Origin: Azophilus sp965214305
Lineage (GTDB): Bacteria; Pseudomonadota; Gammaproteobacteria; Pseudomonadales; Azotimanducaceae
Assembly (NCBI GenBank): GCA_965214305.1
Contig: OZ243949.1
Span: 992,001 to 1,056,000 of the forward strand
Direction: 5' to 3'
Length of the DNA stretch: 64,000 nt
A model generated the notes under the pieces. The model searched no databases. It worked only from the letters and a program-made list of their open reading frames with translations, and was not told where the DNA came from. Both the position numbers and the translations under genes were made by a program. Positions 52,948 through 61,255 of this stretch are shown here, piece by piece (positions within the stretch are counted from its first letter, which is position 1; every line of letters starts with the position of its first letter).

Positions 52948-53331
52948 ATGACCCCGGTGCGTATCGCCATTCCCGAGGAAGTGCGTGCGGGTGAACCCTT
53001 TGAGGTGAAAACCCTAATCACGCATCCGATGGAGACCGGACGCCGCCCGGATGCATTCGGCAACCCCATTGCACAGAATCTCATCACTACATTCAGCTGC
53101 CATCTTGATGGCCAGCTGGTTTTCCAAGCCGACCTGGACACCGGCATTGCCGCCAACCCCTATCTCAGCTTCTTTGTGAGCGCCGAGCGCAACGGCACCC
53201 TGGAGTTTCGTTGGTCTGGCCAGCGAGGGTTTGACGTGCGTGAAACACGCACTCTGCGCGTTACGGGCACAACAGCAATTGCGGCACCGAATTGCATCGG
53301 GCGGATAGCCGCCAAGCCATTGCCGCATTGA
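52948..53331 (+). CDS. soxZ: SoxZ, partner of the SoxY sulfur carrier
   Basis: 127 residues starting MTPVRIAIPEEVRAGEPFEV. SoxZ signatures are KTLITHPMETGRRPDAFGNP, FQADLDTGIAANPYLSFFVS and GTLEFRWSGQRGFDVRETRT. The last ~20 residues (IAAPNCIGRIAAKPLPH) extend beyond the usual end and overlap the soxA start region. Periplasmic in the SoxYZ heterodimer, exported with SoxY. Confidence 0.92.
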   Translation: MTPVRIAIPEEVRAGEPFEVKTLITHPMETGRRPDAFGNPIAQNLITTFSCHLDGQLVFQADLDTGIAANPYLSFFVSAERNGTLEFRWSGQRGFDVRETRTLRVTGTTAIAAPNCIGRIAAKPLPH

Positions 53332-54131
53332 TCCATCCCTTGGCTATTGTCCTAGGCCTTGCAACGGCGCTTGCGCCCGCGTTGAGCGCATCGGACGACA
53401 AGACAGCCTGGCCACCTGAGCGGACGCTATCGCGGGAACGCTCCGGATTTGAATTTCAATCGGCGAACACCCAAGCCCTGCAACTCGACGGCTTCGCCAA
53501 CCCCGGCTTGCTTTGGGTGGACCGGGGGCAAACCCTGTGGGTTGAGGTGCCGCCAACCGGTGCGATGAGTTGCCAAGGCTGCCACGGCGCGGCGGAGTCG
53601 GGCATGGCCGGTGTGGCCGCACGTTATCCGCAATACGATGTCGGGGCCGACCGGCTGACCAATCTCACCCAACGCATCAACCAATGCCGCCTCAAGCAAC
53701 AGCGGCAGCCTGAACTGGGCTACGAATCCGATGCCATGCTCGCCCTAACCGCGTTCGTCGCCCACCAGTCAAAGGGCATGCCCTTTGACGTAGCAATCGA
53801 CGGCCCCAGCAAGCCGCACTTCGAGCGAGGCCACGCCTATTTCTACCAACGCCGGGGGCAAATGAACCTGGCCTGTCACCACTGCCACGAGCGGTACGCG
53901 GGACGCATGATGCGCGGGGAACGCCTAAGCCAAGGCCACAGCACCGGTTATCCCACCTACCGTTTGACATGGCAGGGCCTGGGCTCGCTGCACCGGCGGC
54001 TGCGTTTCTGCAACCAAGCCATCCGCGCCGAGCCCTTTGCCTACGGCGCACCGGAATATCTCGATCTGGAACTGTTCCTGGCTTGGCGGGCCGCGCAGCT
54101 GCCGTTGGAAGCGGTGGCGGTGCGTCCTTAG
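53292..54131 (+). CDS. soxA: Diheme sulfur-oxidation cytochrome SoxA
   Basis: 279 residues. SoxAX oxidatively links thiosulfate to the SoxY cysteine. Signal ALIHPLAIVLGLATALAPAL; heme sites SCQGCHGAAE and ACHHCHERYAG; the conserved substrate-binding Cys heme ligand is in LHRRLRFCNQAIRAEPFAYG, with GHSTGYPTYRLTWQGLG before it. The TTG at 53292 gives a charged n-region; a TTG at 53328 overlapping the soxZ stop (TTGA) is an equally possible coupled start. No soxB follows in the window. Confidence 0.9.
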   Translation: MHRADSRQAIAALIHPLAIVLGLATALAPALSASDDKTAWPPERTLSRERSGFEFQSANTQALQLDGFANPGLLWVDRGQTLWVEVPPTGAMSCQGCHGAAESGMAGVAARYPQYDVGADRLTNLTQRINQCRLKQQRQPELGYESDAMLALTAFVAHQSKGMPFDVAIDGPSKPHFERGHAYFYQRRGQMNLACHHCHERYAGRMMRGERLSQGHSTGYPTYRLTWQGLGSLHRRLRFCNQAIRAEPFAYGAPEYLDLELFLAWRAAQLPLEAVAVRP

Positions 54132-54305
54132 CGGGCCCGCGCATCGGCGCACCCCAAGGAAGTTGGCGAGATAGACGGTCTGTCGTCACTGGTCATGTCA
54201 ATATGAACAGCCGACCCCAAGCCCGGATACCGGTAAACGCAAGCGATTCACCTCAACCCCCAGACCCGCTATGCTTCGCTTCGCGATGGCTGCAAATCGG
54301 GAGCG

Positions 54306-54494
54306 ATGCGCTACCTTGTACAGTTTCTGATTCCCACCCTGATTTTCCTGGGTGTGCTCTACATAGTGACAAAGAAAAAGCGCGCCCAAGCCGAGGGCGA
54401 CGATACAAGAGCCCTGTTCCTGGTCATTTTGGTGATCGGTGCGGTTATTGCCGTGGCCATTTTGTTCGCCACGCCCGCTTATTGGGATGTCTAG
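54306..54494 (+). CDS. Small two-helix membrane protein
   Basis: 62 residues with two hydrophobic segments (YLVQFLIPTLIFLGVLYIVT and LFLVILVIGAVIAVAILFAT) around a basic loop KKKRAQAEGDD. GGGAGC lies four bases before the ATG at 54306. Function unknown. Its stop TAG is within CTAGGAGCC (family A-like). Confidence 0.75.
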   Translation: MRYLVQFLIPTLIFLGVLYIVTKKKRAQAEGDDTRALFLVILVIGAVIAVAILFATPAYWDV

Positions 54495-54514
54495 GAGCCC
54501 GCGCCCCCAGCCCG

Positions 54515-55231
54515 CTACCTCGGCACCCCGAAATCCAGCTGCGGCCAACCCCGCTGCGCGGCCAGGCGCATCAGTTTCGACTTGGGATTGACGACAACCG
54601 GCCAGCCCACCACCTCCAACAGGGGCAGGTCTTCAATGCCGTCGGTGTAAAACCAGGCTTGGCGAAGCGTCTGGGCGCGTTCCGCGCAGAATCGCTCGGC
54701 GGCAGCCCGTTTGCTCTCGCCGTGGCAGGGCTCGAAGGCGCCGGTGATGCGGCCGTCAGCAATCTCAATATTTGTGCAGCACAGATGGTCGATCCCCAAT
54801 TCGCCGGCAAAGGGCGCGGCCTGGGCGCGGGTAGCGGAGGTGAGTAGCACGACAGTATGGCCCAGCGCTTCGTGCGCGGCCAAGAGTTGACGGCCTTCGT
54901 CGTAGATTTTTCCCGCCAAACCATTGTGGAACGCCTGGTCCCCCAAGCGCAGGAATTCCGACTCCGACGTACGCGCTCTCGCCAGGTCTTGCAGCGTTAC
55001 CCGCAACAAATCGAGATAGTGCGCCAAGCCCAAGCCGTATTTGGCGAACACGCGCAATTGCAAGGCAATGCGCCAGCGCGGCACAGTCGCTTCCTTGAAG
55101 CCCTCCCAACCCAGGGCCGCAACCGAATAGCCGGCAATCAAGGTGCGGTCCAAGTCGAAGAACGCCGTTGCCTCCGGTGCCGGGTTAACGGACGCCAAGC
55201 TCTGCAAATAGCTGGAAAACGCCAATTTCAC
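54515..55231 (-). CDS. HAD-IB family phosphatase
   Basis: 238-residue haloacid-dehalogenase hydrolase of the SerB-like IB subgroup. Motif I FFDLDRTLIAGYS, motif II LLTSAT, motif III Lys in GESKRAAAERF, motif IV YTDGIEDLPLLE. The substrate cannot be told; phosphoserine or a lipid phosphate are family options. It is downstream of a lipoprotein gene (14-base gap) on the minus strand. Confidence 0.88.
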   Translation of the reverse strand: MKLAFSSYLQSLASVNPAPEATAFFDLDRTLIAGYSVAALGWEGFKEATVPRWRIALQLRVFAKYGLGLAHYLDLLRVTLQDLARARTSESEFLRLGDQAFHNGLAGKIYDEGRQLLAAHEALGHTVVLLTSATRAQAAPFAGELGIDHLCCTNIEIADGRITGAFEPCHGESKRAAAERFCAERAQTLRQAWFYTDGIEDLPLLEVVGWPVVVNPKSKLMRLAAQRGWPQLDFGVPR

Positions 55232-55245
55232 CGTCGCGCCCAGTG

Positions 55246-55587
55246 CTAGGGCTGGCCGGTAAGCGGCATCGTCAACCGGATTGCCGCACCGCCATCCATG
55301 GGCTGAAAGGCAGGCTCCGCACCGGTTGGCGAGGGTTCAAGGAACGCCCGCTGCGCAAATGCCGCCACGAATTGGCCCAGGGCATAACCCGCCAAGGCGG
55401 TGAGCAGATAGCTTGCCAGAGCGGCGCCGCCCAAGGGTGCCCAGGTTCTTGGACTGCGCGCCGCGCTGCCGGCGGCTTCACGCAATGCCTGGACGCTCGG
55501 CCAGTGGCTGCGTGCAGCATCCTGCCGTGGCAACCCGGCGCATCCGGTCAGTAGAGAAAACAGCAATAGCAAGAGGGCGGGATGCAT
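55246..55587 (-). CDS. Small lipoprotein of unknown function
   Basis: 113 residues. Type II signal MHPALLLLLFSLLTGCAGLP with lipobox LTGC; a second hydrophobic segment GGAALASYLLTALAGYALGQ about 55 residues on; and a short C-terminal tail ending RLTMPLTGQP. Starts at 55596 and 55617 are also in frame. It probably forms a transcription unit with the HAD phosphatase. No known family recognised. Confidence 0.65.
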   Translation of the reverse strand: MHPALLLLLFSLLTGCAGLPRQDAARSHWPSVQALREAAGSAARSPRTWAPLGGAALASYLLTALAGYALGQFVAAFAQRAFLEPSPTGAEPAFQPMDGGAAIRLTMPLTGQP

Positions 55588-55628
55588 ATTGGCATGCATT
55601 CTACAGGCCGAAGCCAATGCCGGTCGCG

Positions 55629-55705
55629 TATCAGTTTGAAATGATTTGGATTTGGAGACTGCGCCAACCGCGGCGTCCCGCGGTCGAAAAATTCAAACCG
55701 CGACA
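55629..55705. repeat. Repeat family D, copy 2 (77 bp)
   Basis: Starts TATCAGTTTGAAATGATTTG, ends AAATTCAAACCGCGACA; same length as D1 and about 90 percent identical by eye. It lies upstream of the lipoprotein gene. Confidence 0.8.
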
Positions 55706-55738
55706 CCACCCCAATGCCCGGTGCGACGAAATACTGGT

Positions 55739-55863
55739 GTCCTGCCCCGTCAGCCGCTCGATTTCGTTGAATATGGCTCGATATTCGCCTCAATCGACCG
55801 GCCGGCGGGACCTATGAGCGCGGATTTTCGCTTTCGCGACTTCCGAAGGCAGAGGCTCCTAGG
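55739..55863. mobile_element. Repeat family A copy A5, left end replaced by a family B end
   Basis: 55739-55752 reads GTGTCCTGCCCCGTCAG, like the family B terminus. From about 55753 onward the sequence is the right two-thirds of a family A element, ending CCGAAGGCAGAGGCTCCTAG. A chimera of two repeat families. Together with D2 it fills the gap 55588-55879; no gene seen. Confidence 0.75.
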
Positions 55864-55879
55864 CCGTTTCGGTTCCCAA

Positions 55880-56998
55880 TTAGGCGCCCGCGTCCGCCGC
55901 TGCCGATGCGTCATCGGCCTCCGGCTCGGCTGGCTTGGGCAGCAGGTCGTCGGTATCGATCAGCATTTGTTCGGCGATGTAGGTGGCGATCTCGAAGCGG
56001 CCACCGACTCGGGAGGAAACGACGCTGTAGTCGTCCTCTGCCGCGTTGAAAAACAAATCGAGTTGATACTCGCCAGCCGCGTCCTGGATGGTGAATGACG
56101 CCTTCGGCTCGCCTTCCATTGCGGCGATACCGAGCACGTTCAGATCCGCAAAGCGGCCCACCAAGCGACGCGCCGCTTCATCGTCGGCGGTTGAACCGTC
56201 CACCAACCAAAGCGGACCACCGCCGCCCGTGCCGTCAACGAATCCGTCGAGATCGGCAGATCGACCACTGTTTATTTCGCTATCGGCTTGCGGGTTCGCT
56301 GACAAACCGCCGTCGGCCGAGGGATCGGCGGTGCCCTCCGCCCCGTCATCAGCTTCTGCCAACGACCCGGCATCCGCCTGCTGATCCGCGGCGGCCACCG
56401 CAGCGTCATCCGTTGCATCCCCGGCCAGACGGAGCTGCCATGCGTCCTCTTTACGAACGCTCACAACATCACCGCTGGGCCGCAGCAATTGCTTGTCCAA
56501 CCAATGGTCGGCATCGGCAGGCGCCTCGTAGTTGGAGAAATCGATGCTATAGACCTCGTCGGCGCCATCGGCGCGGGCGTGTACGCGCCGGTAGCCGGGC
56601 GAGGAGCCCAGGTAGAGTGTCGCGGTCTCGTCGCCTTCGCTGGCAATCACCAACCGCCGCTGGAAATTCTCTTCGGTGACCTCGAAACGCTCGGCGCTGG
56701 CGGCACTCGTCGCCACCGGCCAAGCGGCCGATACCTTGGCCAGCTTTTCCAAGACTTCGCCGACCTTACCGCTATCGGCCGGCAATCCATCCTCAAGTTG
56801 CCAGCCGTCGTCGCTTCGGGAGAGCCTTACTTGGTCATCGGCCGTGGCAATGCCGAGGCTCTTGGCCTGCGCCGGCGTAAACGGCAAAAGACCCGCGGCT
56901 TGCTCATTGGCACCGCTGCCACCGGCGATGAGCAGCACCGCGAGAATTAAAATCTGGGCTGCCAAAACGCCGCCCAGCAATCCGATTCTTGTATTCAC
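55880..56998 (-). CDS. DUF4340 domain protein of the Gld-type ABC system
   Basis: 372 residues. N-terminal membrane anchor IGLLGGVLAAQILILAVLLI, then DUF4340-like periplasmic sequence (DGWQLEDGLPADSGKVGEVL, VATLYLG-type ETATLYLGSSPGYRRVHARA). A long acidic Ala/Asp/Gly-rich stretch (about residues 205-265) follows, and the end is Ala/Asp-rich. The GTG at 56998 overlaps the stop of the upstream GldG gene (GTGA). Part of the gldA-gldFG-DUF4340 operon seen in many proteobacteria, whose substrate is unknown. Confidence 0.8.
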   Translation of the reverse strand: MNTRIGLLGGVLAAQILILAVLLIAGGSGANEQAAGLLPFTPAQAKSLGIATADDQVRLSRSDDGWQLEDGLPADSGKVGEVLEKLAKVSAAWPVATSAASAERFEVTEENFQRRLVIASEGDETATLYLGSSPGYRRVHARADGADEVYSIDFSNYEAPADADHWLDKQLLRPSGDVVSVRKEDAWQLRLAGDATDDAAVAAADQQADAGSLAEADDGAEGTADPSADGGLSANPQADSEINSGRSADLDGFVDGTGGGGPLWLVDGSTADDEAARRLVGRFADLNVLGIAAMEGEPKASFTIQDAAGEYQLDLFFNAAEDDYSVVSSRVGGRFEIATYIAEQMLIDTDDLLPKPAEPEADDASAAADAGA

Positions 56999-58506
56999 GC
57001 TCCCTCTCCGACCAGCCAATCGCGATAGGCGGTGCGCCGACCGGCCATGCGCCGCCGATGCACCAAATAAACGAACCCGATGCCGACAAACGCCAAGCCG
57101 TAGTTCAGATATTCCAGAACCGACTGCTCGGCCGCATCCAACTGCGGCAGGGTGCGGTTGAAGTTGCCGCGTGCCCGGATACCGAGCAGGGTGCGATCTT
57201 CCAATGCCCAATCAACGGCATTGACCAGCATCTGCACCGAATTGTTGTACAGGGTGCCGTCGGCGGAACCGATCATGCGCAACGTTTGGTCCGCCAGGAA
57301 GCTGTTGGAGGAAAAGACGAACAGGCGCGCCGATTCGGGTGAGCGCTCGATAACGGAACTGACGACACCAAGGGTATCGGCAGGCGCCGCTTGGTCGTCT
57401 TCGGCAACGGCTGCAACGGCATCTTCGCCCTCCGCCTCCGCCGGTTCGGCAAGCAACGGTGAGTCCTGGCCGCTGAAGAAGGACTCGAAACGGCCGCTGA
57501 TGGCAACGCCCACCAGCCGCTCCCGCTGGTCGCCCTCGGGTTGGAAGGCGCTTAAGCCCGCCTCGTCAACGCGCGGCATCACATCCGTCGAACTCGACAA
57601 CCAACTGCCCGCGGAAGTGTGCAGCAATTCAACGACCTCGCGATCGGCGTTGGCCTCCGCACCCAGTGTTAACGGCGATGCCCAGGCCATGGTGACCTGC
57701 GGCAGTGGCGCGGTAATCAGCGAGTCCGGGTTCAGCCCCGGTGTGCGGATATCCGGGAAATAGGGATAGTCGAGCATCACCAATTCCTGGAAATTGAAGG
57801 CGCCGACACGCCGGGTCACCGGCACCGGGAAAGCGGCGTTGGCCGGGTCCATCACGAAGGTTGCGCCAACCTCGACACCCTGATGCTCAAGCCAGCCCTC
57901 AAGGCCGGTGGTACGCCGCGTGGCCGTGAGCGACTGCCCGCTAAGGTTGGCATCAAAGGCACCGGCGGCAATCACGACGGTGCCGCCTTTCATGAGGAAC
58001 TGGTCCACGGCAAAACGTTGTTTGTCGGTGAAATCACGAGGATCGACCACCATCAACAAATCCGCCGCCTCCGGTACAACGCCATCGGCCAGGTCGGAGG
58101 TTTCGACATTGAAATCGTTGGCCAGCACACCCTGTAGCTGATTGAACTGATTGCCGCCCATGCCCTGATTGGCCGTATAGGGCGACGGCGCGGGCGGGGC
58201 CACCAAGGCCACCGTGCGCAGCAACCCGCTCGCGAAACGCTTGAGCCCCTCCTCAATAGCGCGCCTTGTGGCCTCCTCGGAGCGGGCTTCGGGCAGCGCG
58301 ATCTGCACCACCGTTTCGCCATCGGTTAGCGTCAGGTAGAAATAGAAGTAATTGAGATCGAAGAGACTCGCCGCCATGGGCTGAAAGCCGTAGTTGCCGG
58401 CAATTTCCTGGGCCAAGGCGCCATCGCCCGCTTCCGGGTCGAGGATTTCAACACTGAGTTTGCCGTCGCTCTCGCTCGCCAAATCCTCCAGCACGCCGGT
58501 GAGCAC
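56995..58506 (-). CDS. GldG-like periplasmic/membrane protein, 3' part of a frameshifted gene
   Basis: The 503-codon frame carries the bulk of the GldG domain: LTGVLEDLASESDGKLSVEI, LVAPPAPSPYTANQGMGGNQ, MVVDPRDFTDKQRFAVDQFL, FAFSSNSF-type VFSSNSFLADQTLRMIG, and a C-terminal helix LNYGLAFVGIGFVYLVHRRR. It lacks its own plausible start. Upstream in this frame the sequence continues AEALVEYRPVLTGVLED, which joins to the preceding frame at about 58527-58536. A single-base deletion (or -1 shift) therefore splits an originally single GldF-GldG fusion gene. Confidence 0.85.
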   Translation of the reverse strand: MLTGVLEDLASESDGKLSVEILDPEAGDGALAQEIAGNYGFQPMAASLFDLNYFYFYLTLTDGETVVQIALPEARSEEATRRAIEEGLKRFASGLLRTVALVAPPAPSPYTANQGMGGNQFNQLQGVLANDFNVETSDLADGVVPEAADLLMVVDPRDFTDKQRFAVDQFLMKGGTVVIAAGAFDANLSGQSLTATRRTTGLEGWLEHQGVEVGATFVMDPANAAFPVPVTRRVGAFNFQELVMLDYPYFPDIRTPGLNPDSLITAPLPQVTMAWASPLTLGAEANADREVVELLHTSAGSWLSSSTDVMPRVDEAGLSAFQPEGDQRERLVGVAISGRFESFFSGQDSPLLAEPAEAEGEDAVAAVAEDDQAAPADTLGVVSSVIERSPESARLFVFSSNSFLADQTLRMIGSADGTLYNNSVQMLVNAVDWALEDRTLLGIRARGNFNRTLPQLDAAEQSVLEYLNYGLAFVGIGFVYLVHRRRMAGRRTAYRDWLVGEGA

Positions 58507-59921
58507 CGGCCGATATTCGACCAGCGCCTCCGCAGCTTGTCATCACCGGACAAATAGCCGATGAATCGCACCGGCTCCTGAATGTTGGCGAAAACGCTGC
58601 TGCCCCCCTGAAAACCGAACAACACCTGTTTGATGGCACGGGTGAGATCGTATTCCGGGTTGCGCAGTTGCACGTCGATATCCGCTTCGCCGCGCACCTT
58701 CACCTCAATCAGGTCGCGAAAACCCAATACCTCGTATTCGTCTCCGTAGGCGAGCAATACATCGAAATAGGAATTAACGAGGCTCGACTGGTAGCGGTCG
58801 GCAACCTGAAACGGCACCGAGCGGATGCCGTATTTGGTGTTGGCCTCGTCCTCCATCTCCGGGTCGTCCGCCGGATCGATGATCTCAACACGCACCTTGC
58901 CCCGGCCCGCCACCTCGTATTCGGTCAACAGGTCACGCATGCGCGGTACCAGCGGTGCCAGCAGCGGGTGGGTCTTGTCGCTGAAGTAGCCACGAATCAG
59001 CAGAGGTTCCCGCAAGCGCTCAAGATAGGCGCGGGTGGCCTGCGAAATCGAATAGATGCGCCCTTCCGTCATATCTACCCGCAAGGCGCTGAGCGAGCCC
59101 AGCCAGAGGTTGGCGGTAAGCAGATTGGCAACCAATAGGCCGGTGCCCAACAGCCAAGCGGAATGATGGGCGCGGTCCCCGTCCTTTGCCCAACGCTGCA
59201 CTTCCAGCCCGTATACGTTGAGCGCCAGAAAAACTGCGGCCAAGGAGATGTAGTAATAAAGATCGCGCAGATCCAAAACGCCCCGGGTGATGGCCTCAAA
59301 CCGCGAGCCGGAGCCAACCGCCCGAAAGAAGTCGGCCACGGTGCCCGACATCAGATCCGTCAGCAACGGGTTGCCGGCCAGATAGAGCAGGCCACAGACA
59401 AAACTCGCCACAATCAGGCTAACGATCTGGCTATCGGTGCGGGCGCTGACGAACAGCCCGATGGCCGTGTAGGCGGCACCCAAAAGCAGCGCCGCGACAT
59501 AACCGGCCAGCACCGGACCCCAATCCAAATCGGCGATGTAGGCGGCGCTGAGCGGCAGCGGTAGCGTGAGCAGCAGGGCAACGCCGATCAGTGCCCAACA
59601 GGCGAGGAACTTGCCGAGCACGAATTGCCAGATCGTGGGTGGCGCGGTGAACACCAATTCCATGGTGCCGGTGCGCCGCTCCTCGCTCCACATGCGCATC
59701 GTCAGGGCTGCGGAGAGGAAGATAAGCAACACCGGCAACCACTCGAACATGGGGCGCACGTCCGCCACGTTGCGGGCGAACCAAGCCTCGACCCAAAAGA
59801 AAACAAAGAGGGTGACGGCCAGAAAGGCCGCGAGGAACAAATAACCGGTGGGCGCGGCGAAAAAGAGGGTTAGTTCCTTGGCCGCGACCTTGCGGACAAC
59901 GGCGGCTCGATCAGGCTGCAT
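58332..59921 (-). CDS. ABC permease fused to GldG N terminus, 5' part of a frameshifted gene
   Basis: Starts MQPDRAAVVRKVAAKELTLF. The first ~240 residues are an ABC-2-type permease with six helices (SAALTMRMWSEERRTGTMEL is characteristic of the GldF/NosY type). Another helix pair leads into the GldG part with DMTEGRIYSISQATRAYLER and VEIIDPADDPEMEDEANTKY. True homology stops at FIGYLSGDDKLR (about 58533). The remaining residues to the stop at 58332 are out of frame (RRRWSNIGRCSPACWRIW). It overlaps gldA by 11 bases. Confidence 0.88.
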   Translation of the reverse strand: MQPDRAAVVRKVAAKELTLFFAAPTGYLFLAAFLAVTLFVFFWVEAWFARNVADVRPMFEWLPVLLIFLSAALTMRMWSEERRTGTMELVFTAPPTIWQFVLGKFLACWALIGVALLLTLPLPLSAAYIADLDWGPVLAGYVAALLLGAAYTAIGLFVSARTDSQIVSLIVASFVCGLLYLAGNPLLTDLMSGTVADFFRAVGSGSRFEAITRGVLDLRDLYYYISLAAVFLALNVYGLEVQRWAKDGDRAHHSAWLLGTGLLVANLLTANLWLGSLSALRVDMTEGRIYSISQATRAYLERLREPLLIRGYFSDKTHPLLAPLVPRMRDLLTEYEVAGRGKVRVEIIDPADDPEMEDEANTKYGIRSVPFQVADRYQSSLVNSYFDVLLAYGDEYEVLGFRDLIEVKVRGEADIDVQLRNPEYDLTRAIKQVLFGFQGGSSVFANIQEPVRFIGYLSGDDKLRRRWSNIGRCSPACWRIWRARATANSVLKSSTRKRAMAPWPRKLPATTAFSPWRRVSSISITSIST

Positions 59922-60816
59922 GGCGCACCTCCGTGCCTTCGCTGACTTCGCGGAACAGGGTTTCCAAATCGCGCTGCTCCGGGCTCAACTCGTAGATGGG
60001 AATATTGCGCTCCACCAGGGTACGGGCGATGCGCTCGGCCGCCTCGGCAAGATCGTCATCGACAGCCACGAGCCAACGGCCATCGCCAAGATTGGAGAGC
60101 TTGCCCAGGGCCAAGTCGCCCAAATCCAGGGCCGGTTGGGTGCGCAAGTTGAGGCGGCTGGTGGACTGCAACGCATCAAGCCGTTCATTGAGGGCCAAAC
60201 GCCCGTCGCGCACCATTAATACCCGGTCGCAGACGGCGCTGACCTCCTGCATGATGTGGGTGGAGAGGATGATGGTCGCCGAGCTGGCGAGTTCGCGCAC
60301 CAGCTCACGCATGTGCTGGGTTTGGCCCGGGTCCAAGCCGTTGGTGGGTTCGTCAAGAATCAAGAACAGCGGTTTGTGCAAAATGGCCTGGGCAACGCCG
60401 ACCCGCTGCTTGTAACCCCGGGAAAGCGTGCCGATGGCGTCCAGGGCCTTGTCGGCCAAATCCGTTGCCGCAATCGCTTCGCCGACCGCGGTGCGCACAT
60501 CCTCAACCTGCCGCAATTCCGCGACAAAGGCCAGGTAGTCCACCACCGCCAATTCCGGATAGAGCGGCACGGTCTCGGGCAAATAGCCCAGTTGCCGCTG
60601 CACCGTCCAGGGCGCCGCCTCCAGCGCCTCACCGCCCACCCGCACCGTGCCCGAACTCGGTTCGAGCGCGCCGGTCAGCATCTTCATGATGGTGGTTTTG
60701 CCAGCCCCGTTGTGGCCCAGCAAGCCGACGATTTCGCCGGGTTCGATGCGGAACGACACCTCGTCAACGGCGATGAAATCACCATAGCGACGTGTCAACC
60801 GATCAGCTTCGATCAT
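59911..60816 (-). CDS. ABC transporter ATP-binding protein (GldA-like)
   Basis: 301 residues from the ATG at 60816 (MIEADRLTRRYGDFIAVDEV). Walker A LGHNGAGKTTIMKML, signature LSRGYKQRVGVAQAI, Walker B LFLILDEPTNGLDPGQ, switch His in LSTHIMQEV. It energises the permease-GldG protein encoded next. In Bacteroidetes GldAFG serves gliding motility, but in proteobacteria this arrangement exists without gliding and the cargo is unknown. An open frame to 60912 is not credible as a start. Confidence 0.92.
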   Translation of the reverse strand: MIEADRLTRRYGDFIAVDEVSFRIEPGEIVGLLGHNGAGKTTIMKMLTGALEPSSGTVRVGGEALEAAPWTVQRQLGYLPETVPLYPELAVVDYLAFVAELRQVEDVRTAVGEAIAATDLADKALDAIGTLSRGYKQRVGVAQAILHKPLFLILDEPTNGLDPGQTQHMRELVRELASSATIILSTHIMQEVSAVCDRVLMVRDGRLALNERLDALQSTSRLNLRTQPALDLGDLALGKLSNLGDGRWLVAVDDDLAEAAERIARTLVERNIPIYELSPEQRDLETLFREVSEGTEVRHAA

Positions 60817-61012
60817 CGCAACCTCAATTACTCCGGTTGAATTCGCAACGGGCAGTGCCCGAGCGCGGTGCCCGTCCATTGCAGATGGCGAAACATAGGG
60901 GCTGAAAAACAAAAATCAAGCGCTATGGCGCCTGATTAACGATGAAATACGTTCATCGCAGGTTGCGGGCAGGCATTGAATCGGCCTTGGCGCATCCGGT
61001 GGCGGGCGGCAG

Positions 61013-61165
61013 TTGGGGAGGTTTTGTCATTGCATACCTGCCCGCGGCCAGCTTCCCGCGGGCGAACGTCAGCCCGAAGCCCCGGGACAGGTGGCACTCG
61101 ACTTCGACACCACCGACGTCCCGCTGCACGGGAACCAGGAGGGGCGGTTCTTCCACATTGAACTG
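61013..61165 (+). pseudogene. Transposase remnant, IS1380-like
   Basis: The frame reads VALDFDTTDVPLHGNQEGRFFH, close to the DDE-region motif of IS1380-family transposases (LDFDATDDPLHGQQEGRFFH style). The homology is lost immediately after FFH, and nothing transposase-like precedes it beyond ~25 residues. No terminal repeats found. The surrounding gap 60817-61255 contains no other gene that I can support. Confidence 0.6.
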
Positions 61166-61255
61166 ATGCCGAGGGTCTGGAAAACGCTGATCGCGGATCG
61201 CCCATATGGTTTGCTGGAGTCAAGTGCGCCGTGGCGATTGAAGAGGGAGTGGAAT

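Noticed and set aside
58520..58545. Programmed -1 frameshift in the GldG gene
   Set aside because: No X-XXY-YYZ slippery heptamer or evident downstream pseudoknot; mutation or sequencing error is simpler.
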